A stretch of DNA of 64,000 nt from contig NZ_LMEH01000001.1 in NCBI RefSeq assembly GCF_001425325.1, positions 2,138,602 to 2,202,601 on the forward strand, read 5' to 3'. Every line of letters starts with the position of its first letter. Within the stretch, counting starts at the first letter, position 1. This document shows, piece after piece, positions 43,018 through 51,271 of this stretch. The position numbers and the translations under genes were made by a program. This DNA is from Leifsonia sp. Root1293. GTDB taxonomy: Bacteria > Actinomycetota > Actinomycetes > Actinomycetales > Microbacteriaceae. A model generated the notes under the pieces. That model ran no database searches. It worked only from the letters and a program-made list of their open reading frames with translations, and was not told where the DNA came from.

Positions 43018-43494
43018 TCAGCCGAGCAGCTCTTCCAGGCGCTCGTAGCCCTCGCGCATACCGGTCTCCATGCCCGAGGCCACCATGCCGTCGCGAGCCT
43101 CCTGGGTGGGGTAGACGGAGTGGCCCTCGAGACGGGTTCGGCCGTTGCCGAGGTCGATGAAGCGCATCGCGTCGAGCGCGACCACGTCGGGGAACCCCTC
43201 GAACTCGAAGGTCTGCACGGCGAACTCGTTCTCGCGCACGACGTGGAAGACGCCGTTGAAGCCGTACTTCTCGTCGCCGCGGCCGTGGATGTAGCGGTAG
43301 CGGCCTCCGGTGCGGAAGTCGTACTCCTCGATCTCCATCTCGAGATCGCGCGGTCCGAGCCACTGCGCCACGAGCGCCGGGTCGCGGTGGGCGTTGAAGA
43401 CCGCCTCGACGGGGTAGTCGAACTCGCGGACGAAGTCCACGTACTGAACGCCTTCCGGGGCGGTGACGGTGAGTGCATTGGTGGTGGTGCTCAT
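43018..43494 (-). CDS. SRPBCC/AHSA1-family protein (158 aa)
   Basis: YVDFVREFDYPVEAVFNAHRDPALVAQWLGPRDLEMEIEEYDFRTGGRYRY is typical of the START/AHSA1 (polyketide-cyclase-like) fold; it binds a hydrophobic ligand. The ATG overlaps the arsR stop by four bases (ATGA), so the two are translated together. The C-terminal helix is YERLEELLG. Ligand unknown. Such ArsR-SRPBCC pairs are common in actinobacteria. Confidence 0.9.
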   Translation of the reverse strand: MSTTTNALTVTAPEGVQYVDFVREFDYPVEAVFNAHRDPALVAQWLGPRDLEMEIEEYDFRTGGRYRYIHGRGDEKYGFNGVFHVVRENEFAVQTFEFEGFPDVVALDAMRFIDLGNGRTRLEGHSVYPTQEARDGMVASGMETGMREGYERLEELLG

Positions 43495-43880
43495 TGTTCC
43501 TTCTCCTTGATGGTGTCGACGGATGCGGGTCTCGATGCATCCGATGCGCCCATCGCTCCGAGCACAGCGTCGAGACTGCGGAACTGCTGCTCGTGGATGA
43601 GCCTGTATCGGTCGATCCAGCTGGTCATGCGTTCGAGCTCGACGGCGTTCAGGTGAACGGGCCGGCGCTGCGCATCACGCGTTCGCGTGACCAGCCCCGC
43701 CTGCTCCAGCACCTGGATGTGCTTCGAGACCGCCTGCTTGGAGATCTCGAACGGCTCCGCGAGTTCATTGACCGTGGCCGAGCCCCGACTGAGGCGGGCG
43801 ATGATCCGCCGACGGATGGGATCGGCCAGGGCCATGAATGCCCGGTCGAGCCGTTCGTCCGACTTCGGATCCACGATCAT
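43491..43880 (-). CDS. ArsR-family winged-helix repressor (129 aa)
   Basis: Start ATG at 43880 (MIVDPKSDERLDRAFMALADPIRRRIIARL). SATVNELAEPFEISKQAVSKHIQVLEQAGLVTRTRDAQRRPVHLNA is the winged helix. No metal-binding cysteines (CxC) are seen, so it senses something other than metals, as in SRPBCC-linked ArsR regulators. It starts the ArsR-SRPBCC-VOC operon. A TTGATCAA and ATCAA-N4-TTGAT site precede it. Confidence 0.92.
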   Translation of the reverse strand: MIVDPKSDERLDRAFMALADPIRRRIIARLSRGSATVNELAEPFEISKQAVSKHIQVLEQAGLVTRTRDAQRRPVHLNAVELERMTSWIDRYRLIHEQQFRSLDAVLGAMGASDASRPASVDTIKEKEQ

Positions 43881-43897
43881 TATCAACCTTCTGCTTG

Positions 43898-43911
43898 ATC
43901 AACCATTTGAT
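43898..43911. promoter_or_regulatory. ArsR operator candidate ATCAA-CCAT-TTGAT
   Basis: Perfect 5-base inverted repeat with a 4-base spacer, overlapping TTGATCAA (43895-43902), 18 bases before the arsR ATG. It fits the short AT-rich palindromes bound by ArsR-type repressors. Confidence 0.6.
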
Positions 43912-43957
43912 TGATTAAAGATAACGCCGACGCGGCCCGGTGTCAACACCCATCCCT

Positions 43958-44025
43958 CGAGTCGCCCGGATTCGTCGCTCTGGCCCCACGCGGAGGGCTC
44001 GGAGCCGACGAAGATGGGCGACTCG
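43958..44025. promoter_or_regulatory. Interrupted hairpin between arsR and epimerase
   Basis: Arms 43958-43977 and 44006-44025 pair at 17 of 20 positions (CGAGTCGCCC and TTCGTCG). It lies in the divergent gap, so it is not an ordinary terminator; purpose unknown. Confidence 0.35.
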
Positions 44026-44027
44026 AT

Positions 44028-44092
44028 GGGATGGGGGCGGGCGGGCGGCGGGGTGGGGGCGGAGCGCCGAGGGCGGGCGGGGCGCGCGCGGG
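44028..44092 (+). other. G-quadruplex-capable G runs
   Basis: 44028-44059 has six runs of three or more G with loops of 1-4 bases; a second set follows at 44070-44092. On the plus strand this sits 25-90 bases before the epimerase start. The minus strand carries the C-rich partner. Confidence 0.5.
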
Positions 44093-44104
44093 ACCGGAGC
44101 ACGG

Positions 44105-44110
44105 CAGGAT
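44105..44110 (+). promoter_or_regulatory. Weak leaderless -10 (CAGGAT) for the epimerase
   Basis: CAGGAT ends 6 bases before the ATG at 44117. It departs from TANNNT at the first base. Confidence 0.3.
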
Positions 44111-44116
44111 GGAGTC

Positions 44117-44980
44117 ATGCGCATCGTGGTGACTGGTGGATCGGGAAAGCTCGGACGAACGGTGGTGCGCGAGCTCGCGGCATCCGGTCACGAGGTGGTC
44201 AATCTCGACCAGAACGGCGAGCGTGGGCCCGGGTTCCTGCGGGTCGACCTGAGCGACTTCGGCGCCGTGATCGACGCGATCGCCGGCCTGGCCGAGCAGC
44301 CCGACGGGCACGAGGATCGCGGCAACGTCGATGCCCTCGTTCACCTCGCCGCGGTGCCGGCCCCGGGCCTGGTCAGCGACGTGAGCACGTTCCACAACAA
44401 CATGCTCGGCACCTTCAACGTCTTCTGGGCGGCGAAGCGTCTCGGCATCCGTCGCATCGTGTACGCATCGAGTGAGACCGTGCTCGGCCTCCCGTTCGAC
44501 GTACCCCCGCCCTACATCCCTGTCGACGAGGAGTACCCGGCCCGCCCCGAAAGTGTCTACTCACTGGTGAAGCACCTGGAGGAGCAGCTGGCGATCGAGC
44601 TGGTGCGCTGGGACCCGGAGCTGTCGATCACGGCCCTGCGCTTCTCGAACGTGATGGACCCCGAGGACTACGCGGCCTTCCCGTCGTTCGACTCGGATGC
44701 GAGCGCACGCAAGTGGAACCTGTGGGGCTACATCGACGCCCGAGACGGCGCACAGGCGATCGAGCGCGCGCTGACGGCGGCCGGACCAGGATTCGACCGC
44801 TTCATCATCGCCGCCGCCGACACCGTGATGAGCCGGCCGAACGCTGAACTCGTGGCCGAGGTGTTCCCCGACGTGCCGGTGCACGGGGGTCTCGGGGAGA
44901 ACGACACCCTGCTCTCGATCGCGAAGGCGCGGCGAGTGCTCGGCTTCGAGCCGCAGCACTCGTGGCGGGACCGCGTCTGA
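44117..44980 (+). CDS. NAD(P)-dependent epimerase/dehydratase, SDR family (287 aa)
   Basis: MRIVVTGGSGKLGRTVVREL has the extended-SDR GxxGxxG (TGGSGKLG) cofactor motif; VDALVHLAAVP, VYASSETVLG and YSLVKHLEEQ carry the catalytic Ser and YxxxK. The protein resembles uronate dehydrogenases and UDP-sugar epimerases in plan. Substrate unknown. It is a lone gene, divergent from arsR and convergent with marR. The 59 codons upstream in frame are a G-rich artefact, so the start is at 44117. Confidence 0.88.
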   Translation: MRIVVTGGSGKLGRTVVRELAASGHEVVNLDQNGERGPGFLRVDLSDFGAVIDAIAGLAEQPDGHEDRGNVDALVHLAAVPAPGLVSDVSTFHNNMLGTFNVFWAAKRLGIRRIVYASSETVLGLPFDVPPPYIPVDEEYPARPESVYSLVKHLEEQLAIELVRWDPELSITALRFSNVMDPEDYAAFPSFDSDASARKWNLWGYIDARDGAQAIERALTAAGPGFDRFIIAAADTVMSRPNAELVAEVFPDVPVHGGLGENDTLLSIAKARRVLGFEPQHSWRDRV

Positions 44981-44984
44981 CGCT

Positions 44985-45105
44985 TCGACCGCGGGCTTCG
45001 CCCGGGCCTCAGCGAGCGTGCGCAGGCGCGACAGCGTGCAGCGCGTCGACCGCAGGCTCCCCCGAGCCTCAGCGAGCGTGCGCGGGCGCGACAGCGTGCA
45101 GCGCG
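44985..45105. repeat. Tandem duplication of the marR 3' end (61 + 60 bp)
   Basis: 44985-45045 and 45046-45105 are near-identical (both TCGACCGC...CTCAGCGAGCGTGCGC...CAGCGCG, differing at a handful of bases). The second copy holds the last ~12 codons and stop of marR. The first is a non-coding duplicate after it. Confidence 0.8.
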
Positions 45106-45524
45106 TCGACCATCGGGGCGAGCTCGGGCTGCTCGGCAGCGGTCGAGAGCACACGCTCCAGGGCCTCGTCGTGGATGGGCCGCGCCCGCTCGTAGAGCGC
45201 CTGCCCCGCAGCGGTCAGCTCGGTGTAGATGCCCCGCCTGTCATCGGCGCACAGGATGCGGGTCAGCAGCGCACGCTCCTCGAGGCGCGTCACGAGCCGG
45301 GTGGTCGCGCTGGCGCTGAGTGCCGCGGCACGAGCGAGCTGCTGCATCCGCATGTGCCAGCCGTCCTGGCGACTCAGCGCATCCAGCACCGTGTACTCGA
45401 CGACGGAGACGCCGACGGATGCGGCCAGCGCGCGTTCCAACTCCGCTTCGATGAGCCCGTGCAGCGCCGCCAGCGTGCGCCAGCCCTGCGCGCGCACCTC
45501 GACTGCGTCGTCGGCGATGCCCAT
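45069..45524 (-). CDS. MarR-family regulator (151 aa)
   Basis: Start at 45524 (MGIADDAVEVRAQGWRTLAALHGLIEAELERAL) with GAGGAC before it. VEYTVLDALSRQDGWHMRMQQLARAAALSASATTRLVTRLEERALLTRILCADDRRGIYTELTAAGQ is the winged helix with the D-x-R wing. It is divergent from an MFS exporter across a large nested inverted repeat, the usual repressor-exporter pair. Its 3' end has been duplicated. Ligand unknown. Confidence 0.93.
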   Translation of the reverse strand: MGIADDAVEVRAQGWRTLAALHGLIEAELERALAASVGVSVVEYTVLDALSRQDGWHMRMQQLARAAALSASATTRLVTRLEERALLTRILCADDRRGIYTELTAAGQALYERARPIHDEALERVLSTAAEQPELAPMVDALHAVAPAHAR

Positions 45525-45576
45525 GGCAGTCCTCGATCCTCTCGTCGCAGTCGCCCGGCCGAACAGCCGGACGAAA

Positions 45577-45636
45577 GTAGTTGCTTGCGCGTTGTACTTG
45601 CATGTGCAACTATTTATACAACGCGTCTGCAACTAC
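45577..45636. promoter_or_regulatory. Nested operator between marR and the MFS gene
   Basis: Outer arms 45577-45596 and 45617-45636 match at 17 of 20 positions (GTAGTTGC...CGCGTTGTA). In the middle lies a perfect TTGCA-TG-TGCAA (45598-45609), itself a MarR-type palindrome. TATTTATACA next to it could be the -10 of the MFS gene. Confidence 0.8.
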
Positions 45637-45689
45637 CAGCGTACGCGCATCACCGCAGAACACCTACCCCAGCACAGGAGTATTCGACA

Positions 45690-46931
45690 ATGCCTGCAGG
45701 CTTGATCGCCCTCGCCATCGGCGGATTCGGCATCGGACTCACCGAGTTCGTCATCATGGGACTGCTCCCCGAGGTCGCGTCGACCTTCGGTGCGAGCGAG
45801 GCTGCCGCCGGATGGCTCATCTCCGGCTACGCGCTGGCGGTGGTTGTCGGCGCTCTCGGCATCACCGCCGCGACCATCCGGCTGCCCCGCAAGCCCGTTC
45901 TCATGGCGCTGCTCGTACTGTTCATCGCCGGTAACGCCCTGTCCGCCCTGGCCCCGAGCTACGGCGTCATGATGAGCGGGCGAGTCATCGCCGCCCTCTG
46001 CCACGGCGCCTTCTTCGGCATCGGCGCCGTCGTCGCCGCGAGCCTGGTGCCCGCCAACCGCCAGGCGGGCGCCGTCGCCATCATGTTCACGGGCCTCACA
46101 GCAGCGAACGTGCTCGGCGTCCCGTTCGGCACCTTCCTCGGTCAGCAGTTCGGCTGGCGCTCCACCTTCTGGGTGATCGCCGCCATCGGCGTCGTGGCGC
46201 TCATCGGGATCTGGCGGCTCGTGCCGGCCGCTGCTGCGGTTCCGGATGCCGCCGGTGGAGCATCCGTCCCCCAGAGGCCGAGCCTCCGCACCGAGCTCGG
46301 CGCGTTCCGCTCTGGCCAGGTGTGGCTGTCGCTGGCCGTCACCATCCTCGGATTCGGCGGCATGTTCGGTGCCTTCACCTACATCGCCTACACGCTCACC
46401 GAGGTGAGCGGCTTCGCTTCGACAACGGTGCCCTGGTTGCTCGTGCTCTTCGGCGCCGGCCTCGTCGTGGGCAACTGGCTCGGCGGACGGCTCGCCGACA
46501 GGTCGATCGACGGCACCCTGCTCGGCTTCCTCGCCGCGCTCACCATCGTGCTCGTGCTGTTCGCCGTGCTGGCCGCGAACCCCATCGCGACGATCGTGCT
46601 GCTCTTCCTCATGGGCGGCTTCGGCTTCGGAACCGTGCCCGGTCTGCAGACGCGCATCATGGGCTACGCCGCCGGCGCGCCGACACTCGCCTCGAGCGCC
46701 AACATCGCGGCGTTCAACCTCGGCAACGCCCTGGGCGCCTTCGCCGGCGGCCTCGCCATCACCGCCGGCCTCGGCTACACCTCTCCGCTCTGGGTCGGCG
46801 CCATCATCACAGCGGCAGCCGTGCTCGTGATGACCTTCGCAGCCATCGATGCCCGTCGAAAGACGCGCAGACTGGGTGACGCGGGCAACTCAGCGCAGGC
46901 GCCGACCCGGCCCACCGCAGCCCTCGTCTGA
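45690..46931 (+). CDS. MFS transporter, DHA1-type multidrug or sugar efflux (413 aa)
   Basis: ATG at 45690 with AGGAG ten bases before. About twelve membrane helices: LALAIGGFGIGLTEFVIMGLLPEVASTFGASEAAAGWLISGYALAVVVGALGIT is the first half start and GLGYTSPLWVGAIITAAAVLVM is the last helix. GRVIAALCHGAFFGIGAVVAASLV matches the AraJ/YdhP-like group of DHA1 drug or arabinose exporters. It is opposite to marR and controlled from the shared operator. Substrate unknown. Confidence 0.92.
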   Translation: MPAGLIALAIGGFGIGLTEFVIMGLLPEVASTFGASEAAAGWLISGYALAVVVGALGITAATIRLPRKPVLMALLVLFIAGNALSALAPSYGVMMSGRVIAALCHGAFFGIGAVVAASLVPANRQAGAVAIMFTGLTAANVLGVPFGTFLGQQFGWRSTFWVIAAIGVVALIGIWRLVPAAAAVPDAAGGASVPQRPSLRTELGAFRSGQVWLSLAVTILGFGGMFGAFTYIAYTLTEVSGFASTTVPWLLVLFGAGLVVGNWLGGRLADRSIDGTLLGFLAALTIVLVLFAVLAANPIATIVLLFLMGGFGFGTVPGLQTRIMGYAAGAPTLASSANIAAFNLGNALGAFAGGLAITAGLGYTSPLWVGAIITAAAVLVMTFAAIDARRKTRRLGDAGNSAQAPTRPTAALV

Positions 46932-46995
46932 ACGTCGGCGCACGGACCTCCCCACAGACCATTCCGCCGAATCCGGCACAACGAAAGGACCCCCT

Positions 46996-47700
46996 ATGAG
47001 CGACATCCTCATGATCGTCACCGGCGCCACCAGCCTCACCCTGAGCGACGGCACCGAGCACCCCACGGGCTTCTGGGCCGAGGAGCTCGTCGTCGCGCAC
47101 CGCGAGCTGAGCGCCGCGGGCCACACCATCACGATCGCGACGCCGGGCGGGGTCACCCCCACCGTCGACGCCGGAAGCCTCTCGGATGCCGGTGCCGGCG
47201 GAGCCGAGAAGGCCGCCGAGCTGCGCGACTACCTCGACGCGATCGCGCCGGAGCTGGCGGCATCCGTCGCTCTCGACGGCATCGACGTGTCGGCATACGA
47301 CGCGGTCGTGCTTCCTGGCGGCCACGGCCCGATGACCGACCTCGCCTTCGATGCGACGACGGGACGCCTGCTCGACGAGGCGAACGCCGCCGGAACCATC
47401 ATCGCTCCGTTCTGCCACGGCCCAGCCGCCCTGCTGTCCGCCGTCGGAGCCGACGGCGCGTTCGCCTTCGACGGACGCCGGCTCACGGTGTTCACCGACC
47501 ACGAGGAGCTCACCGGCGGAACCGGCGAGAAGACGCCGTGGTTCGTCGAGACGCGCTTGCGCGAGGCCGGGGCGGTCGTCGAGACCGCCGCCGACTGGTC
47601 GAGCCACGTCGTGGTCGACGGCAACCTCATCAGCGGTCAGAACCCGCAGTCGAGCGCAGCGGTGGCGGCAGCCGTGGTGGAGGCGCTGGCGAAGGGCTGA
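46996..47700 (+). CDS. Type 1 glutamine amidotransferase/DJ-1/PfpI-family protein (234 aa)
   Basis: AAAGGA precedes the ATG. VVLPGGHGPMTDLAFD contains the conserved Glu/Gly strand region and IIAPFCHGPAALLSA has the nucleophile Cys140 with the following His, as in the HchA/YajL and Hsp31-like group. Such proteins may be chaperones, glyoxalases or deglycases. It follows the MFS gene by 64 bases and could be on the same transcript. Confidence 0.9.
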   Translation: MSDILMIVTGATSLTLSDGTEHPTGFWAEELVVAHRELSAAGHTITIATPGGVTPTVDAGSLSDAGAGGAEKAAELRDYLDAIAPELAASVALDGIDVSAYDAVVLPGGHGPMTDLAFDATTGRLLDEANAAGTIIAPFCHGPAALLSAVGADGAFAFDGRRLTVFTDHEELTGGTGEKTPWFVETRLREAGAVVETAADWSSHVVVDGNLISGQNPQSSAAVAAAVVEALAKG

Positions 47701-47735
47701 TCGGAGCCGTAGGGCGGGGGCGCGCGGTGAGGTGA

Positions 47736-47849
47736 TCTCGATACGTGGCCTCGCTGCGCTCGGGCACTACTCGATCAGCGGGAGGGGCCACGCTCGGGCA
47801 CTACTCGATCAGCGGGAGGAGCCGCGCTTGGGCACTACTCGATCAGCGG
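47736..47849. repeat. Intergenic repeat locus 3 (three units)
   Basis: A direct copy begins TCTCGATACG at 47736; units ending ATCAGCGG are at 47781, 47815 and 47849 (period 34). No inverted copy is present. It lies 31 bases from the zinc-ribbon gene stop and continues the family seen at 30026 and 32244. Confidence 0.85.
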
Positions 47850-47880
47850 CGTGGGCAGCGGGCGGAGCGGAGCCCGGAGC

Positions 47881-48240
47881 TCAGTCGAAGAGCTCGCTGA
47901 GCCAGCTCTCCCGCTTCTTCTTGCGGTAGTAGCCCTGGTCGTCACGGCGGCGGTCGTCGTTCCCCCGCTGGTCGTACCCCCGCTGCTCATAGCCCTGCTG
48001 GCCGTGGGCCTGCACCGGCTGCTGCGCACCCCAGCTCGGCTGAGACTGCTGGCGTGCAGGCGGGGCCACTGCCGACGACCTGTAGTCCTGAGCCGCTCTG
48101 AGTTCGGCGCCAGCACGCTCGAGGATCTTGTCGAGCTCCCCGCGGTCGAGCCACACTCCGCGACAGGTGGGGCAGTAGTCGATCTCGACGCCACTGCGCT
48201 CGCTCATCACGAGCACGGACTGGTCATTCGGGCACTGCAT
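47881..48240 (-). CDS. TFIIB-type zinc-ribbon protein (119 aa)
   Basis: MQCPNDQ...DYCPTCRGVWLDRGELDKILERA is the zf-TFIIB motif with Cys3, Cys23 and Cys26 (an Asp in place of one Cys, as is often seen). The middle is Gln/Pro/Tyr/Arg-rich (QQGYEQRGYDQRGNDDRR) and disordered, and the end is YRKKKRESWLSELFD. AGGAGA precedes the ATG. Function unknown; perhaps a nucleic-acid or protein scaffold. Confidence 0.88.
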   Translation of the reverse strand: MQCPNDQSVLVMSERSGVEIDYCPTCRGVWLDRGELDKILERAGAELRAAQDYRSSAVAPPARQQSQPSWGAQQPVQAHGQQGYEQRGYDQRGNDDRRRDDQGYYRKKKRESWLSELFD

Positions 48241-48441
48241 CGAACGTCTCTCCTTCGTCGGGGTCTCCTCGACCCTAGGAACGATTTCTGAGCAGATCCC
48301 GGATGCCGCCCACGGACCGAACCGACCGGGCGATGAGGCGCGCAGGTGAAATGTGGGTCATTCCCCAGCGGTCGACGGGCTGCGTGTGCCATGATTCCGC
48401 CACGGTCCTGTGCGATGCCGTGGGCCCGAGGGGAGTGATCG

Positions 48442-49533
48442 ATGGCGACATTCGGGGTGGAAGAGGAATTCATGTTCCTCGATCCGGAGACCCTCCGGCC
48501 CGTGGACGTCGGCACTCACGTGCACGAGTCGATGGCGGCGCAGGCCGAGTGGTCGCCGATCGTCAATCACGAGTACCTCGCGTCCCAGGTCGAGCACACC
48601 TCGGCGGTGTTCACGACGCTGGCCGAGGCATCCGCCGCCCTCGATCGCTTCCGCCGCGAGGTGGCCGAGAGGGCCGGCAACCTCGACGTGATCGCGGCGA
48701 GCGTCGGAATGCCGTTCCAGGCTCCCCTGTACCCGACCATCACGGAAGACGACCGCTACGAGCGCGTGGTGGCCGACTACCGCCAGATCATCGCCGACCA
48801 CCAGATCAACGGCCTGCACATGCACGTGGGCATCGCCGACCGCGACGCCGGCGTCCGCGCCCTCAACCGGGTGCGACTGTGGATGCCGCTGCTGCAGGGC
48901 ATGTGCGGCAATTCGCCGTTCTGGCGCGGAGTCGACACGGGCTTCGAGAGCTGGCGCGCCATCGTCATGCGTCGTTGGGCCGTGTCCGGATGCCCGCCCG
49001 CATTCACCGACGCCGCAGACTACGAGCGGCGGCTGCGCGACATCGTGGGGGTCGGCGGCACCTTCGACACCGGAATGGTCATGTGGAATGCGCGGCTCTC
49101 GGAGCACGTGCCCACCCTCGAGGTGCGGGTGTGCGACGCCCAGCTGACCACCGACGACACGCTTCTGCTCGTCGCCGTGGTGCGTGGGCTGGTCGCGACC
49201 GCCCTCGCCGAGGCCGATGAGACCAGCCCGTACGACGTGCATCCGGAGCTGCTCGACAACGCACTCTGGCAGTCCGCGCGCGACGGCCTGCGCGGCCGCC
49301 AGCTCGAGCCGATCTCGGGCACCATGATGGAGGCGCGGGCCGCGCTCGACGCCCTGCAGGCGTACATCGCCGACCAGCTCGAGGTCGAGGGCGACCGCGA
49401 GTTCGTCGCGACGGGCATCGCGAGGCTCCTGCGCGAGGGCACCGGCGCGCACCGGCAGCGCGCAGCACTGCATGCCGGGGGACCGGCCGGACTGGCCAGG
49501 TTGCTGCGCGAGAGCGTCACCGCTCCGGTGTGA
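48442..49533 (+). CDS. Carboxylate-amine ligase, YbdK/glutamate-cysteine ligase 2 type (363 aa)
   Basis: [20 protein letters not shown] is the GCS2 N-terminal signature (GVEEEF holds metal-binding Glu), with [25 protein letters not shown] and later helices as in YbdK. AGGGGAG lies upstream. The family forms gamma-glutamyl amides weakly or takes part in other ligations; in actinobacteria it may relate to mycothiol or ergothioneine-like chemistry. Substrate unknown. Its stop overlaps the end of treZ (converging), by 17 bases. Confidence 0.9.
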   Translation: MATFGVEEEFMFLDPETLRPVDVGTHVHESMAAQAEWSPIVNHEYLASQVEHTSAVFTTLAEASAALDRFRREVAERAGNLDVIAASVGMPFQAPLYPTITEDDRYERVVADYRQIIADHQINGLHMHVGIADRDAGVRALNRVRLWMPLLQGMCGNSPFWRGVDTGFESWRAIVMRRWAVSGCPPAFTDAADYERRLRDIVGVGGTFDTGMVMWNARLSEHVPTLEVRVCDAQLTTDDTLLLVAVVRGLVATALAEADETSPYDVHPELLDNALWQSARDGLRGRQLEPISGTMMEARAALDALQAYIADQLEVEGDREFVATGIARLLREGTGAHRQRAALHAGGPAGLARLLRESVTAPV

Positions 49534-51271
49534 CCACTCGCACCACAACGAGAGAGTGCGCCGCGAGGGCGGTCGGAGACGCGTCAGCGGCATCCGTCGT
49601 CGGAAAACGCAGAAGCTCGGTACTCGTCACCGCCGCCTCGATCGGAGCCGGGACGTCGCCGAAGTTCACGGTGACGGCCACATCACCGCGTCTCATGGTG
49701 AGAACGGATGCCCCATGGACCTCCACCTGCGGAAGGTCGGCGCTCCGCAACGCCAGCACCGAGCGTCGTAGCCCGGCCAGTTCCCGATAGAGCGCGAGGA
49801 GCCGCGCATGTCGGCCATTCTCGGCCTCGCTCCAGTCGAGCACGGACCGCTTCAGCGTGTCGGGGTCCTGCGGGTCGGGCACCAGGTCGCGGTCCCAGCC
49901 CATGCGGGCGAACTCGGAGATGCGGCCGTTCACGACAGCAGCGCCGAGCTCCGGCTCGGGGTGCGAGGTGAAGTACTGCCAGGGCGTCGATGCCGCCCAC
50001 TCCTCCCCCATGAACAGCATCGGCGTGAACGGGCCGAGCAGGGTGAGCGCCGCGGCGATTCCGAGCTGGCCGTCGTCGAGGGTCTCAGCGAGCCTGTCGC
50101 CCCGCGCCCTGTTTCCGATCTGGTCGTGATTCTGGTCGCTCACGACCAGCCGCCAGGGCGGCGTGACATCGAAGTCGATCGGTCGCCCGTGCTCACGCTC
50201 GCGGAACGACGACCAGGTGCCATCGTGGAAGAAACCCCTGGTAAGCACCTTCTTCAGCACGGCCAGTCCATCGAAGTCGGCGTAATAGCCGGTGACCTCA
50301 CCGGTGAGCGCGACGTGCAGGGCGTGATGGAAGTCGTCGCTCCACTGCGCCGTGAGGCCGTAGCCGTCGGGGCGCGGCTCGATCATGACGGGGTCGTTGA
50401 GGTCGGACTCTGCGATGAGGTGCAGCGGGCGCGCGAGCGTTGCGGCGAGGGCATCCGTCGCGTCGGCGATCTCGGCGAGGATGTGCGTCTGGCTGGTGTC
50501 GTGGAGCGCGTGCACGGCGTCGAGTCGCAGTCCGTCGACACCGTAGTCGCGCAGCCAGAGCATGGCGTTGTCGATGATGTAGCGACGCACCTCCCCGGCG
50601 CCGGGTCCATCGAGGTTGAGCGCGCTCCCCCACGGGCCGTCCTGCTCGTGAAGGTACGGACCGTAGCGCGGCAGCACGTTCCCGCTCGGACCGAGGTGGT
50701 TGTAGACCACGTCCTGGATGACGCCGAGGCCGGCCGCGTGAGCAGCGTCGACGAAACGGCGATAGGCAGCAGGCCCGCCGTACGGCTCGTGCACCGCGAA
50801 CCAGAGCACGCCGTCGTAGCCCCACCCGTGTTCGCCGTTGAAGGCGTTGACCGGCAGCAGCTCGATGAAGTCGACCCCGATGGAGCGCAGGTGGTCGAAG
50901 TGCCGGGCGGCCGCGTCGAGGGTGCCCTCCGGGGTGAAGGTCCCGAGGTGGAGTTCGTAGATGACGGCACCCTCGAGAGGGCGGCCGCGCCACCCATCGC
51001 TCGATCCCTCCGGGTCTCCATCGGCGCCGAGTCGATCCGTGCCGTGCAGGTCGAGGGTGCGCGACGGTCCGTGAACCCCCTGCGGCTGCCACAGCGACCG
51101 CGGATCCGCCAGCGGCCCCTCCCCATCGACGATGAAGCCGTAGTCGACGCCTTCGGCGACCTCGAACGGATGCCGCCACCAGCCGTCTTCGTCACGGGTC
51201 AGCGGCAGGTCCTCGCTGTCGAGGCGCAGAACCACGTCGCGGGCATCGGGCGCCCAGACCCCCAGCATCAT
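49517..51271 (-). CDS. treZ: Malto-oligosyltrehalose trehalohydrolase (584 aa)
   Basis: A GH13 enzyme with an N-terminal CBM48-like domain ([19 protein letters not shown]). [10 protein letters not shown] holds the nucleophile Asp near 250, [10 protein letters not shown] the acid/base Glu near 290 and [10 protein letters not shown] the third Asp near 384. It cuts maltooligosyl-trehalose to release trehalose. The ATG overlaps the treY stop by four bases (ATGA), so both are made together. Length is typical. Confidence 0.95.
   Translation of the reverse strand: MMLGVWAPDARDVVLRLDSEDLPLTRDEDGWWRHPFEVAEGVDYGFIVDGEGPLADPRSLWQPQGVHGPSRTLDLHGTDRLGADGDPEGSSDGWRGRPLEGAVIYELHLGTFTPEGTLDAAARHFDHLRSIGVDFIELLPVNAFNGEHGWGYDGVLWFAVHEPYGGPAAYRRFVDAAHAAGLGVIQDVVYNHLGPSGNVLPRYGPYLHEQDGPWGSALNLDGPGAGEVRRYIIDNAMLWLRDYGVDGLRLDAVHALHDTSQTHILAEIADATDALAATLARPLHLIAESDLNDPVMIEPRPDGYGLTAQWSDDFHHALHVALTGEVTGYYADFDGLAVLKKVLTRGFFHDGTWSSFREREHGRPIDFDVTPPWRLVVSDQNHDQIGNRARGDRLAETLDDGQLGIAAALTLLGPFTPMLFMGEEWAASTPWQYFTSHPEPELGAAVVNGRISEFARMGWDRDLVPDPQDPDTLKRSVLDWSEAENGRHARLLALYRELAGLRRSVLALRSADLPQVEVHGASVLTMRRGDVAVTVNFGDVPAPIEAAVTSTELLRFPTTDAADASPTALAAHSLVVVRVVTPER

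Noticed and set aside
43958-44025. The long inverted repeat as a terminator
   Set aside because: It lies between two divergent genes, so no transcript ends there; listed as a structured region instead.
44981-45154. A separate gene or attachment site at the duplicated block downstream of the epimerase
   Set aside because: The block is a copy of the marR 3' end; no integrase or mobile gene is nearby and no extra reading frame with a start is supported.
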